Positions 30,195 to 38,482 of a stretch of 64,000 nt of DNA are shown piece by piece. A model generated the notes under the pieces. That model searched no databases. It saw only the letters and a program-made list of their open reading frames with translations, and was not told the DNA's origin. The first letter of the stretch is position 1, and each line of letters begins with the position of its first letter. This stretch comes from an uncultured Dorea sp. (GTDB lineage: Bacteria > Bacillota > Clostridia > Lachnospirales > Lachnospiraceae). Location: assembly GCA_910584615.1 (NCBI GenBank), contig CAJUAM010000007.1:1-64000 (forward strand), in the 5' to 3' direction. A program made the translations under genes and the position numbers.

Positions 30195-30647
30195 TTACTT
30201 GTCCTCCTGTTTGTTTAAATATTCTTCTACCTGCTTAACGGTCAAATCAAATTTCTTACCATATACAGGCTTCTTATCTTTTTGCTTTTTGAAAATCGCA
30301 TATCCGCTGACTTTTAGCCGATGGTTTCTTGTGCTGCATTTCTTGACATAGAGTCCCTTTTTTGCCGCTAACTTCTTTATGTATTGCGGCATTGGTCTAT
30401 TATCTGCAGCATCATGTCTTTTCTGTTTGATTTCATCCTTAGTCATTTGTATGGCCTTTTCTACCCACTCATATGCTTCCTGAAATCTCGGATCTGAAAT
30501 ATCCTGAAAATCATCTTCCCACCACTTACCCCATTGAAGAAACATTTTGTTTATTCCAAAACCTGTCTTCTTAAACCAATAAGCCATGATCCATTTCTTT
30601 TCGCTGAAAAAGTTTATTTTGTTTCTTTTTGCTGTTGCTTCTGTCAT
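30195..30647 (-). CDS. Hypothetical basic protein, 150 aa
   Basis: A strongly basic protein with no membrane segment (KKLAAKKGLYVKKCSTRNHRLKVSGYAIFKKQKDKKPVYGKKFDLTVKQVEEYL). It is rich in tryptophan near residues 20-45 (WIMAYWFKKTGFGINKMFLQWGKWWEDDF). Probably nucleic-acid-binding. It lies 2 bases upstream of the HU gene in the same operon. The family is not known to me. Confidence 0.5.
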   Translation of the reverse strand: MTEATAKRNKINFFSEKKWIMAYWFKKTGFGINKMFLQWGKWWEDDFQDISDPRFQEAYEWVEKAIQMTKDEIKQKRHDAADNRPMPQYIKKLAAKKGLYVKKCSTRNHRLKVSGYAIFKKQKDKKPVYGKKFDLTVKQVEEYLNKQEDK

Positions 30648-30796
30648 CTTTGTGACCTCCTTTTTAATCCTTGAAATTGGTATTTTATTTTGCGCCTATG
30701 TAGCACCCCTATAATGCGTTATGTGGCTCATACGAGCATTTTATAGTTCTACCCATAGGACTTTGCCTCATTGCTATATTCTCTTTTCAGGCACCA

Positions 30797-30850
30797 AAAT
30801 AAGCCTCACAATCAACATATATACTTCATAGATGATTGTGGGACTTATTT
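30797..30850. terminator. Bidirectional terminator-like hairpin
   Basis: Long arms AATAAG + CACAATCA / TGATTGTG + CTTATT with a 3-base internal loop, between the 88-aa gene and the 150-aa gene. A and T flank both sides. Confidence 0.5.
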
Positions 30851-30866
30851 ATATGTCCGAAAATAT

Positions 30867-31133
30867 TTAGATTATATCCTGACTGATTTTTGCACGCATG
30901 AATGAATAAAAATTCCATAAGTTTGCTGCTATTGGAAAATCTTTTCGATACTTGAAATGCGCCGTATAACTTATATCATGTAAATTACACCATATATGAA
31001 TATCTTTCATCTTGATTCTGCCTTCATTGTTTTTCAGGAAAGAATTTATATTGATTAGATCATTCTCATTACGGATATAAAGATAAAATTGTACATTATA
31101 ATATTGAATCATCACCACTTGTCTTTTATTCAT
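30867..31133 (-). CDS. Hypothetical protein, 88 aa
   Basis: MNKRQVVMIQYYNVQFYLYIRNENDLININSFLKNNEGRIKMKDIHIWCNLHDISYTAHFKYRKDFPIAANLWNFYSFM... is rich in aromatic and basic residues. I recognise no family. It is the last gene of the element before the yifB junction and might be linked to integration, but nothing in the sequence shows this. Confidence 0.4.
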   Translation of the reverse strand: MNKRQVVMIQYYNVQFYLYIRNENDLININSFLKNNEGRIKMKDIHIWCNLHDISYTAHFKYRKDFPIAANLWNFYSFMRAKISQDII

Positions 31134-31184
31134 AATAACCTTTCTACTGTAAACAGATGTATACAGGTATGTTTTTTCTCATTG

Positions 31185-31240
31185 GAGTTTCAAAATAATA
31201 AGTTTTTTCTAAATGTAGTCCATGTTGTCTAAAAAAGGCT
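31185..31240. other. Right attachment junction of the element in yifB
   Basis: Reading leftward, yifB is intact to ISQPFLD and then departs from the family consensus (ISQPLLDRIDI) after a few codons, reaching a stop at 31209. The crossover therefore lies close to 31,215-31,230, in a T-rich stretch. No direct repeat can be defined without the left end. Confidence 0.7.
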
Positions 31241-32384
31241 GGCTGATCCTTGCAAGATATTGCTGGATCTGCCACGGCGTACAGCTGCATTTTGAAAAAT
31301 TAGGGAAATTGCCGCAGGGACATGGATTCATTGCCGCGGCAAGAATAAAATTAGAAGGGAACACATAACTTCCATGTGCTCTGTTGATATGTATCTTTCT
31401 CTCCTCCAATGGCTGCCTCAGAACTTCCAGCACAGACTTTTTAAATTCTGCCAGTTCATCTAAAAACAATACGCCTCCATGGGCCAGACTGATTTCCCCC
31501 GGAGCTGGTATAACTCCTCCTCCGATCAATGCGGATTTTGTCACTGTATGATGCACACTCCGGAAAGGTCTGCCCGTAATAAGCGGATGTTTCTGGTCTA
31601 CTAATCCCAGCACACTGTATATCTTTGTGATTTCCAGGCTCTCGGCATGGGCAGGCAGCGGCAGTATCGTCGGGATCCGCCGTGCGATCATAGATTTTCC
31701 GCTTCCTGGCGGACCGATCAGCAAAAAGTTATGTCCGCCGGACACTGCCACCTCTACAGCCCGTTTCACTGATTCCTGCCCCTGGATATCTGAAAAATCT
31801 ACCATATCCGTATGCCGGTTCGTATACTTTTCCCACTCACTGTTATTTTCCGGAAAGAGTTTTTCCTCTCCTCTCAGATAATCTACCATCTGCCTGAGGC
31901 TCTCAACCCCGATGATCTGTATCCCCTCTGTCAGTGCTCCCTCCAAGGCATTCCCTTTCGGCAGAATACACCTGTCATATCCCATCTTTTTTGCCTCCCC
32001 GACGATTGGCAGCACACCTTTTACTTCCCTGACCCTTCCATCCAGGCTCATCTCTCCGATCACAACTGTATTCCTAAAGTTCTCTGCCGGAACCTCTCCC
32101 AATGCCGAGAGTAAAGCCAGCGCAATAGGAAGATCAAAAGCAGCCCCCCGCTTTCTCACCGTCGCCGGAGCAAGATTAATGATGATCTTCTTCGCCGGAA
32201 TCAGAATCCCCGAATTATGGATGGCGGTCCTCACCCGCTCGGAAGCCTCCTTTACTTCAGAGGATAGATACCCCACCATATGGAATACCGGAAGCCCGTT
32301 GCTGATATCTGCTTCCACACAGACCGGCTCCACATGCAGCCCTTCAATAGCCGCAGACATTACTGTACTAAATGACATCTGCAC
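31209..32384 (-). pseudogene. yifB: YifB/ComM-family Mg-chelatase-like ATPase, truncated
   Basis: 391 codons with an intact N-terminal ChlI domain, a P-loop (GPPGSGKS, about 215-222), Walker B (VLFLDELAEF) and the zinc-type stretch CPCGNFPNFSKCSCTP. The family is about 500 residues long. The last 115 or so, including the C-terminal AAA+ lid, are missing because the mobile element enters after ISQPFLD. ComM is a helicase that aids branch migration in natural transformation. Acinetobacter resistance islands also use comM as insertion site, so this gene is a known hot spot. Almost certainly non-functional here. Confidence 0.9.
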
Positions 32385-32553
32385 ACTCCTTTCTAAAATT
32401 GTAATTGTAAATCATGGTGATCACGGCCGATACGGCCTTTGAAAATTACCGGAAACTGACTTGGGAAACTTCCCCTTTTCCGAAAATGTGAAATAATCTT
32501 ATCTAAATCTCCGTCAGATGTCAACCGTTTTTTTAATACCAGTCCAAATATTG

Positions 32554-32572
32554 AAAAGGGGGCTTAACCCCC
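32554..32572 (-). terminator. Intrinsic terminator after sigK
   Basis: Stem GGGGG/CCCCC with a 5-base loop followed by TTTT on the minus strand. Confidence 0.6.
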
Positions 32573-32582
32573 ATCTCAAATC

Positions 32583-33200
32583 CTAAAAATATTCCCGAAG
32601 TTTTTCAATCGCGCTTTTTTCAATTCTAGAAACATAAGAACGAGAGATGCCAAGCTGCTTTGCTATCTCCCGCTGTGTATATTCCTCCTCATTATACAGG
32701 CCATATCTCATCTTAAGCACCAGACGCTCTCTTGGCGACAGCTCCGACTCGACTTTCTGGTAGAGCATTTTAATATCGTCTTTAAGCTCTGCTTTTTGAT
32801 GTGCATCATCTTCATCTGTCTCAATAATATCAAACAACTGTATCTCATTGCCCTCCCTGTCAGTCCCTATAGGTTCATAAAGTGATATTTCTCTGGAAGA
32901 CTTCTTTTTTGCCCTAAAATGCATAAGGATCTCATTCTCAATACACCTTGCCGCATAGGTTCCAAGCCTTACACTCTTATCCGGGTTAAAGGTGACAACC
33001 GCCTTAATAAGCCCGATTGTCCCGACAGACAGAAGGTCTTCGTTGTCTTCCTCCAACGTCTGGTATTTTTTAACGATATGGGCCACAAGACGCAGATTTC
33101 TTTCAATAAGAACATGCTTTGCCTCTAAGTCGCCCTCCGTATATTTTTGCATGTAATAAGTTTCTTCAGCAGCGGTGAGAGGTTGGGGAAATGATTTCAA
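32583..33200 (-). CDS. sigK: Sporulation sigma factor K
   Basis: A 205-residue sigma-70 factor very close to late mother-cell sigma K. Region 2 is LIERNLRLVAHIVKKYQTLEEDNEDLLSVGTIGLIKAVVTFNPDKSVRLGTYAARCIENEIL, and region 4 ends TQREIAKQLGISRSYVSRIEKSAIEKL. The chain begins at FPQPL and lacks the 20-residue pro-sequence of Bacillus pro-SigK, as in several Clostridia. The gene is continuous with no skin element. The start is TTG (33198-33200) 8 bases after AGAGGTG. The site lies inside a hairpin that may limit translation. Confidence 0.92.
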   Translation of the reverse strand: MKSFPQPLTAAEETYYMQKYTEGDLEAKHVLIERNLRLVAHIVKKYQTLEEDNEDLLSVGTIGLIKAVVTFNPDKSVRLGTYAARCIENEILMHFRAKKKSSREISLYEPIGTDREGNEIQLFDIIETDEDDAHQKAELKDDIKMLYQKVESELSPRERLVLKMRYGLYNEEEYTQREIAKQLGISRSYVSRIEKSAIEKLREYF

Positions 33201-33205
33201 AAAAA

Positions 33206-33256
33206 AGCACCTCTTGGCATACTTAATAATATTGTATGTGTGGGAGGGGCTTTTTG
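33206..33256 (-). promoter_or_regulatory. Hairpin over the sigK ribosome binding site
   Basis: Sense-strand arms AGCCCCTC/GAGGTGCT (one mismatch) plus CATAC/GTATG, followed by eight T leading into the TTG start. It could end transcripts from the U32 gene, hide the AGAGGTG site, or both. Confidence 0.5.
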
Positions 33257-33333
33257 TGCTTTTCCATGTTTTTTAATTTAGCAGTGAGGCGCAGACCGGT
33301 AATTTAAATATACTCGAAATGCAGCGCCCCCCT

Positions 33334-34569
33334 CTACACAGAGGATTCGCGGCGAAGGATGTCGTACACTTCTGCCTGTTCGGATAGTTCTACGTAAAGC
33401 ACCTGCTTGGGATGCGGGGCTCTTTCTTGCTCGACTCCATCCTCATCGGTGATGCTTTGTACTGTTGTGAGAACATTGCGGCCGTCGGGTTTCATGATTT
33501 CAATCGTCTCACCGACAGAAAATTTGTTGCGCTGTTCTATACGGCATAACCTGTCCTTTACTTCACCGACGATCCCTAGATAAGTATATTCTTTTACATA
33601 AGTATTATTGTCGTAGATCTGACTTTCTTCACTTGGTTTTCCAAAATAAAAGCCTGTAGTGAACTGACGGTAAGTACAGTTCTTTATCTGATCTAAGTAC
33701 CATGGCATATTTTTTTTGTATTTTTCCGGCGACTCAAGATAATCGTCAATCGCTTTGCGGTAGGTCCTTGCTACAGTTGCCACATAGAGAGCCGTTTTCA
33801 TGCGGCCTTCTATCTTAAAGCTGTCAATTCCCGCCTTTATCATCTCCGGAATATATTCGATCATACACAGATCTTTTGAATTAAAGATGTATGTGCCGCG
33901 CTCATTCTCATAGACGGGCATATACTCACCGGGTCTTGTCTCTTCTACTACCGCGTATTTCCATCGGCAGGGATGAGTACAGGCTCCATGATTGGCATCC
34001 CGGCCGGTAAAGAAATTGCTGAGAAGGCAGCGCCCGGAATAAGAGATACACATCGCTCCATGGATAAAACTCTCAATCTCCATCTCCTCTGGGATTTTAT
34101 CCCGGATTTCTCTTATTTCTTTCAGGGACAGCTCTCTTGCGGCAACTACCCGCTTCGCGCCCTGCTTATGCCAAAACCGGTAGGTACCGTAATTGGTGTT
34201 ATTCGCCTGTGTACTTACATGACGTTCAATCTCTGGGCAGATTTCCTTTGCAAGCATAAAAATTGCCGGATCTGCAATGATAAGCGCATCCGGTTTTATC
34301 TCTTTTAGTTCTTTCAGATACTCCTCTGCTCCCGGAAGATCCTCATTATGCGCCAGTATATTTACCGTAACATGCACCTTCACCCCTCTTTCATGGGCAA
34401 AGGCAATTCCCGCCTTCATATCTTCCATCGAAAAGTTCTTCGCCTTTGCGCGCAGTCCAAACGCCTCTCCTCCGATGTACACCGCATCGGCACCAAATAT
34501 AACCGCCGTTTTTAATACTTCCAGACTGCTTGCCGGAATCAAAAGCTCCGGATGTCTTTTATCTTTCAT
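33334..34569 (-). CDS. U32 peptidase-family protein, tRNA hydroxylation (TrhP-like)
   Basis: A 411-residue U32-family protein with the signature ESFIHGAMCISYSGRCLLSNFFTGRDANHGACTHPCRW (about 165-203). It includes cysteines that bind an iron-sulfur cluster in this family. Members such as TrhP/YegQ and the Bacillus YrrO/YrrN pair are needed for 5-hydroxyuridine at tRNA position 34; a few were described as collagenases. It follows the TrmR-like gene, which modifies the same tRNA base, so the two act in one pathway. Confidence 0.88.
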   Translation of the reverse strand: MKDKRHPELLIPASSLEVLKTAVIFGADAVYIGGEAFGLRAKAKNFSMEDMKAGIAFAHERGVKVHVTVNILAHNEDLPGAEEYLKELKEIKPDALIIADPAIFMLAKEICPEIERHVSTQANNTNYGTYRFWHKQGAKRVVAARELSLKEIREIRDKIPEEMEIESFIHGAMCISYSGRCLLSNFFTGRDANHGACTHPCRWKYAVVEETRPGEYMPVYENERGTYIFNSKDLCMIEYIPEMIKAGIDSFKIEGRMKTALYVATVARTYRKAIDDYLESPEKYKKNMPWYLDQIKNCTYRQFTTGFYFGKPSEESQIYDNNTYVKEYTYLGIVGEVKDRLCRIEQRNKFSVGETIEIMKPDGRNVLTTVQSITDEDGVEQERAPHPKQVLYVELSEQAEVYDILRRESSV

Positions 34570-34587
34570 CTTGTTACCTGCCCTATC

Positions 34588-35238
34588 CTATTTTTTCACA
34601 CTGAGCGCAATCCCGTCCCCGAGAGGCAGGATGGAAGTCGTCAATCTCTCATCACGCTTCAGCTGGTATAGATATTCTCTCATACGGCTGTGGATCGTGC
34701 GGTTTCTCCTCTCTACCGCAAACCGTGACTGGACGATATCTCCGCCTTGAAGCACATTGTCAGAAGCCAGCACCCCTCCTGGCGCAAGAAGACGTATGGC
34801 TTCCGGCATATACTGAACATACTGCCCCTTGGCAGCATCCATCAATATAAAATCATAGGGACCGCAAAGTGTCTTCATGATCTCTTGTGCATCGCCTTCA
34901 AGCAGCGTGATCTGATCTTTTTTTCCTGCCCGCCTGATATTTTCAAGAGCAGCAGGAATCCTCTTTTCATAATTTTCAATCGTCGTGATATGACCGCCCT
35001 CTGGCATGTACTCACTCATTAAAATCGCGGAAAAACCGACAGCCGCTCCTATCTCTAAAATCCGAAGCGGCTTTTTTATCATCAGGAGCACCTTTAAAAA
35101 GCTTTGTGTTTCTTTCCTGATGATCGGAACCCGCGCCTCTAACGCTTCCTGCTCTATTTTTTCAATAATATCACTCTCCGGAAACTCCAGAGAGTGAATA
35201 TAGGTTACGATTCTTTCATCTACTATCATCTTATACAT
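34588..35238 (-). CDS. trmR: SAM-dependent O-methyltransferase, TrmR-like
   Basis: A 216-residue class I methyltransferase with SAM motif LEIGAAVGFSAILMSEYMPEGGHITTIE (about 60-87) and acidic motif YDFILMDAAKGQY (about 128-140). It matches the YrrM/TrmR family, which methylates 5-hydroxyuridine at tRNA position 34. The start overlaps the ribonuclease J gene end by 8 bases. It lies directly before the U32 gene that supplies the hydroxyl group. Confidence 0.85.
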   Translation of the reverse strand: MYKMIVDERIVTYIHSLEFPESDIIEKIEQEALEARVPIIRKETQSFLKVLLMIKKPLRILEIGAAVGFSAILMSEYMPEGGHITTIENYEKRIPAALENIRRAGKKDQITLLEGDAQEIMKTLCGPYDFILMDAAKGQYVQYMPEAIRLLAPGGVLASDNVLQGGDIVQSRFAVERRNRTIHSRMREYLYQLKRDERLTTSILPLGDGIALSVKK

Positions 35239-36898
35239 CCATAATAATCGGCAATATCATTGGTTTGCGCTTTGTCCGTTTCCAGATGAAATCATTCATC
35301 TTATCGCGGATCACAAGTTTGATCTTACTCCAGTCTGCATTGCGCTGATGCATAAGACAGTCTTCCACTGCCTCTGTAAGGATCTGCCTTGCTTCCTCCA
35401 TAAGTCCTTCGGACTCTCTCACATAGACAAAACCTCTTGATACAATATCCGGACCCGCAAGAAGCTGATTGCTGCCCCGCTCAAGAGTCAGCACAACAAT
35501 GAGTATGCCGTCTTCTGCCAGATGCTGCCGGTCTCTTAAAACGATATTTCCCACATCGCCCACACCAAGCCCGTCCACAAGGATCTCCCCTGTATGCACT
35601 TTATCTACAATCTCTGCCCTCTCACTGTCAAGTTCTATCACATCCCCGGAATGAATAAGAAATACATTCTCTTTCGGTATTCCTAAATTTCTCGCAAGTG
35701 CCGCATTGGCATTTCTATGGCGGAACTCCCCGTGTATCGGGATCGCGTATTTAGGCTTTACAAGAGAATAGATAAGCTTAAGTTCTTCCTGACATGCATG
35801 TCCCGACACATGAGCGTCCTGAAAGATCACATCCGCTCCCTTCTCCGAAAGCTCATTGATCACCTTAGATACGGATTTTTCATTACCCGGAATCGGATTC
35901 GAACTAAAGATTACCGTATCTCCCGGCATGATCGTCACCTTTTTATGCACATCCGCCGCCATACGCGAAAGCGCCGCCATAGATTCTCCCTGACTTCCTG
36001 TCGTGATCAGCACCGTCTTCTCAGGCGGATAATTTTTAAGCTGGTCAATTTCAATCAGCGTGTTTGCCGGAACACTTAAATATCCCAATTCCTGAGCCAC
36101 CTGAATGATACTCACCATACTTCGTCCTTCTACAACCACTTTACGGTTATATTTGCACGCCGAATTGATGATCTGCTGCACACGGTCTACGTTGGACGCA
36201 AATGTAGCGATAATGATCCTTGTATGCTGATGCTCTGCAAATATATGGTCAAACGTAAGACCCACTGTACGTTCGGACTGGGTAAAGCCTGTCCGTTCCG
36301 CATTCGTACTGTCACTCATCAGCGCCAGTACACCCTTTTTCCCAATCTCCGCAAAGCGCTGCAAGTCTATGGCATCACCGAATACCGGAGTATAGTCAAC
36401 CTTAAAATCTCCAGTATGAACGACGATCCCTGCCGGAGAATAGATGGCAAGAGCCGCCGCATCCTGAATACTATGATTCGTCTTGATAAACTCAATCCTG
36501 AACTGTCCCAGATTAATGGACTGTCCATGCTTTACCACTTTCCTTCTTGTACTGCGGAGAAGATTATGCTCTGTGAGCTTTTTTTCAATGATACCCATCG
36601 TAAGCTTCGTCGCATAGATTGGCAGGTTCATCTCCCGAAGCACATAAGATAAGGCTCCGATATGGTCTTCATGCCCATGGGTTATAACAAATCCCTTCAC
36701 CTTTTGTATATTGTCTTTCAGATAAGTAATATCTGGAATCACCAAATCAATCCCAAGCATATCGTTCTCCGGAAATGCCAGACCGCAGTCCACCACAATA
36801 ATACTGTCTCCGTACTCAAAGGCAGTAATATTCATTCCAATCTTCTCTAATCCTCCAAGTGGAATGATCCGCAATTTTCCGTTGTTCTCTTTTTTCAA
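35231..36898 (-). CDS. rnj: Ribonuclease J
   Basis: A 555-residue metallo-beta-lactamase/beta-CASP ribonuclease. The metal motif HGHEDH is at 74-79, a second histidine motif lies in VVHTGDFKVDY, and the beta-CASP motifs and C-terminal domain are present. RNase J has 5'-3' exonuclease and endonuclease activity in mRNA turnover and rRNA maturation. The start is TTG (36896-36898) with GGAGGTGG upstream; the family's typical MKK(E/N) start supports it. A second copy (J2) is not in the window. Confidence 0.95.
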   Translation of the reverse strand: MKKENNGKLRIIPLGGLEKIGMNITAFEYGDSIIVVDCGLAFPENDMLGIDLVIPDITYLKDNIQKVKGFVITHGHEDHIGALSYVLREMNLPIYATKLTMGIIEKKLTEHNLLRSTRRKVVKHGQSINLGQFRIEFIKTNHSIQDAAALAIYSPAGIVVHTGDFKVDYTPVFGDAIDLQRFAEIGKKGVLALMSDSTNAERTGFTQSERTVGLTFDHIFAEHQHTRIIIATFASNVDRVQQIINSACKYNRKVVVEGRSMVSIIQVAQELGYLSVPANTLIEIDQLKNYPPEKTVLITTGSQGESMAALSRMAADVHKKVTIMPGDTVIFSSNPIPGNEKSVSKVINELSEKGADVIFQDAHVSGHACQEELKLIYSLVKPKYAIPIHGEFRHRNANAALARNLGIPKENVFLIHSGDVIELDSERAEIVDKVHTGEILVDGLGVGDVGNIVLRDRQHLAEDGILIVVLTLERGSNQLLAGPDIVSRGFVYVRESEGLMEEARQILTEAVEDCLMHQRNADWSKIKLVIRDKMNDFIWKRTKRKPMILPIIMDV

Positions 36899-36915
36899 AT
36901 TTCCACCTCCATATG

Positions 36916-37374
36916 TTATTTTTCTGTCTTCTCAAGACATTCTCTGCATTGTCCGTAAAATTTCAGTTCGTGGTCTAACACATGAAATCCCGCCTCTTTC
37001 TCAATATGGCGCTCTAACCTGTCCAGCCAGTCATCCTTAAACGGCTGTATCTTTCCACATATCCTGCATATCAAATGATGATGGTGATGCTTTCCCTCTG
37101 CGCTTATACCTTCTCCGATTTCATAACGCACGCATCCATCATCCAGATTAATGCGGTCCACCAACTGCATTTCCAGCAATAGCTGTACTGTCCGGTAAAT
37201 AGTAGCAAGACCGATCTCCGGGTAATCCTCCTTTACCAGATCATAGATATCCTCCACTGTCATATGTCTGTCCTTATGACATGCAAGTACCTCTAACACA
37301 AGTAACCTCTGATTGGTTACCTTAAGTCCTTTTTCTTTCAGCATCTGTTTGAATTTTTCCTGACTGATAGACAT
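36916..37374 (-). CDS. fur: Fur-family metalloregulator
   Basis: A 152-residue Fur-family repressor. Winged helix (HMTVEDIYDLVKEDYPEIGLATIYRTVQLLLEMQLV), dimerisation domain with KHHHHHLICRICGKI, and two CxxC pairs (CRICG, CREC) for structural zinc. Metal sites favour Fur, but PerR or Zur cannot be excluded. In related Clostridia it sits in the same cluster beside a DUF1292 gene and rnj. It could bind the Fur-box-like motifs at 9.73 and 10.96 kb in the element. Confidence 0.9.
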   Translation of the reverse strand: MSISQEKFKQMLKEKGLKVTNQRLLVLEVLACHKDRHMTVEDIYDLVKEDYPEIGLATIYRTVQLLLEMQLVDRINLDDGCVRYEIGEGISAEGKHHHHHLICRICGKIQPFKDDWLDRLERHIEKEAGFHVLDHELKFYGQCRECLEKTEK

Positions 37375-37421
37375 AAGATCACTACCCTCTCAGAACCTTT
37401 GCCTTAGTATATACAGAGCCT

Positions 37422-37682
37422 TTAACACTCTATATCCACATCCTCCAACAGTTCCTCAAATACTTTTGAAATCACGCCAAGCTCGTCATCATCGTCTACA
37501 ATCTCATAGATACTCTCTGCATCTTCCTTAGGAGATGTATCTCTTAAGATCATACACTGCGCATCACCTTTTTCAGAATCCGTAACAAGAATATATGAAA
37601 CTCCGTTAATCTTTGTCTGTTCCAGCACAAAAAATTCTACTTCTGTCTTCATCTCTTCAGACATGAATTTAATCTTTTCCAT
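37422..37682 (-). CDS. DUF1292 protein (YrzB family)
   Basis: Eighty-six residues of DUF1292 (KINGVSYILVTDSEKGDAQCMILRD and an acidic C-terminus, DDDDELGVISKVFEELLED). The function is unknown. It is found throughout Firmicutes between yqgF and a downstream gene, as here, with only 39 bases between it and fur. Confidence 0.85.
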   Translation of the reverse strand: MEKIKFMSEEMKTEVEFFVLEQTKINGVSYILVTDSEKGDAQCMILRDTSPKEDAESIYEIVDDDDELGVISKVFEELLEDVDIEC

Positions 37683-37715
37683 CTTATCATCCCTCTGAGC
37701 CTGATACAGCCCGCC

Positions 37716-38159
37716 TTAATCAGACATCTGTCCATTCGGCAGCGAATCCAGATATCCCTGCAATATAAAAACTGCCGCAATTTTATCAATATATTTTTTG
37801 CGGTTTTCTCGCCTTATATTATTCTCAATTAAAGTCCGCTCTGCTTCCACCGTAGTAAGGCGCTCGTCCCACATCACGACTTCAAGGCCGGTCCGTTTCT
37901 TAAGCATCTCACCAAATTCCATTGTCTTTTTAGCACGTTCTCCGATATCATTATTCATAAGCTTTGGAAAGCCAAGTATGATCCGCTCCACCTCATACTC
38001 TAAGATCAGCGTTTCAATACGCGCGCAAGTCTTCCTAAGCTTGTTCTCGTCCTTGCGGGTGATCGTCTCAATTCCCTGCGCTGTAATGAGCAAAGGGTCA
38101 CTGATCGCAACTCCCACAGTCTTCGAACCGTAATCTAGTCCCATGATCCTCATAGACAT
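37716..38159 (-). CDS. yqgF: YqgF/RuvX-type ribonuclease H-fold nuclease
   Basis: A 147-residue RNase H-fold protein with the strand and acid IMGLDYGSKTVGVAISDP at the start, LGFPKLMNNDIGERA in the middle and WDERLTTVEAERTL near the end. YqgF (RuvX) acts in 16S rRNA 5'-end maturation and is called a putative Holliday junction resolvase. It lies 2 bases after ireB. Confidence 0.92.
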   Translation of the reverse strand: MSMRIMGLDYGSKTVGVAISDPLLITAQGIETITRKDENKLRKTCARIETLILEYEVERIILGFPKLMNNDIGERAKKTMEFGEMLKKRTGLEVVMWDERLTTVEAERTLIENNIRRENRKKYIDKIAAVFILQGYLDSLPNGQMSD

Positions 38160-38161
38160 TA

Positions 38162-38425
38162 TTATAACCAGCCATTATGCTCAATATACGTCTTGAGCAT
38201 CTCTTCCACCAATTCGTCCCGTTCCATCTTCATGATCAGACTTCTTGCGCTGTTATGGCTTGTAATATACGTCGGATCACCTGACATGATATATCCGACA
38301 ATCTGGTTCACTGGGTTATAGCCTTTTTCACTCAGAGCTTTGTACACAATCTCAAGGATATCTTTTGCTTGAATTTGTGGACCGCTTTCTACCTGAAAAA
38401 ATTGAGTGCTGCTTAAATCTTTCAT
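38162..38425 (-). CDS. ireB: IreB-family (YrzL, UPF0297) regulatory phosphoprotein
   Basis: Eighty-seven residues typical of UPF0297 (SSTQFFQVESGPQIQAKDILEIVYKALSEKGYNPVNQIVGYIMSGDPTYITSHNSARSLIMKMERDEL). In Enterococcus IreB is phosphorylated by the kinase IreK and tunes cell-wall and cephalosporin responses. It heads the ireB, yqgF, DUF1292 order common to Firmicutes. Confidence 0.92.
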   Translation of the reverse strand: MKDLSSTQFFQVESGPQIQAKDILEIVYKALSEKGYNPVNQIVGYIMSGDPTYITSHNSARSLIMKMERDELVEEMLKTYIEHNGWL

Positions 38426-38482
38426 ATACTCACGTCCTTCAAAAATACTTCTTTCTTATTCTAACCTAAAGCCATTCAAAAT

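Larger units (their letters stand above)
1..31208. mobile_element. Integrated plasmid- or phage-plasmid-like accessory element (right part)
   Basis: This region is more AT-rich than the right half of the window. It carries a partition pair (tubR/tubZ), an initiator-like gene, an HU-like gene, a resolvase, four toxin-antitoxin pairs and many small unknown genes, almost all leftward. Its right border interrupts yifB. The left end is outside the window. No integrase of the large serine or tyrosine type is visible, so the integration enzyme is presumably encoded to the left, or integration was passive. No conjugation or virion genes are visible, so I cannot say whether it is a plasmid, phage or integrative element. 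Confidence 0.8.

Noticed and set aside
32120..33200. Interrupted sigK (skin element)
   Set aside because: sigK is continuous from regions 2 to 4, and the element's junction is in yifB, not in sigK.
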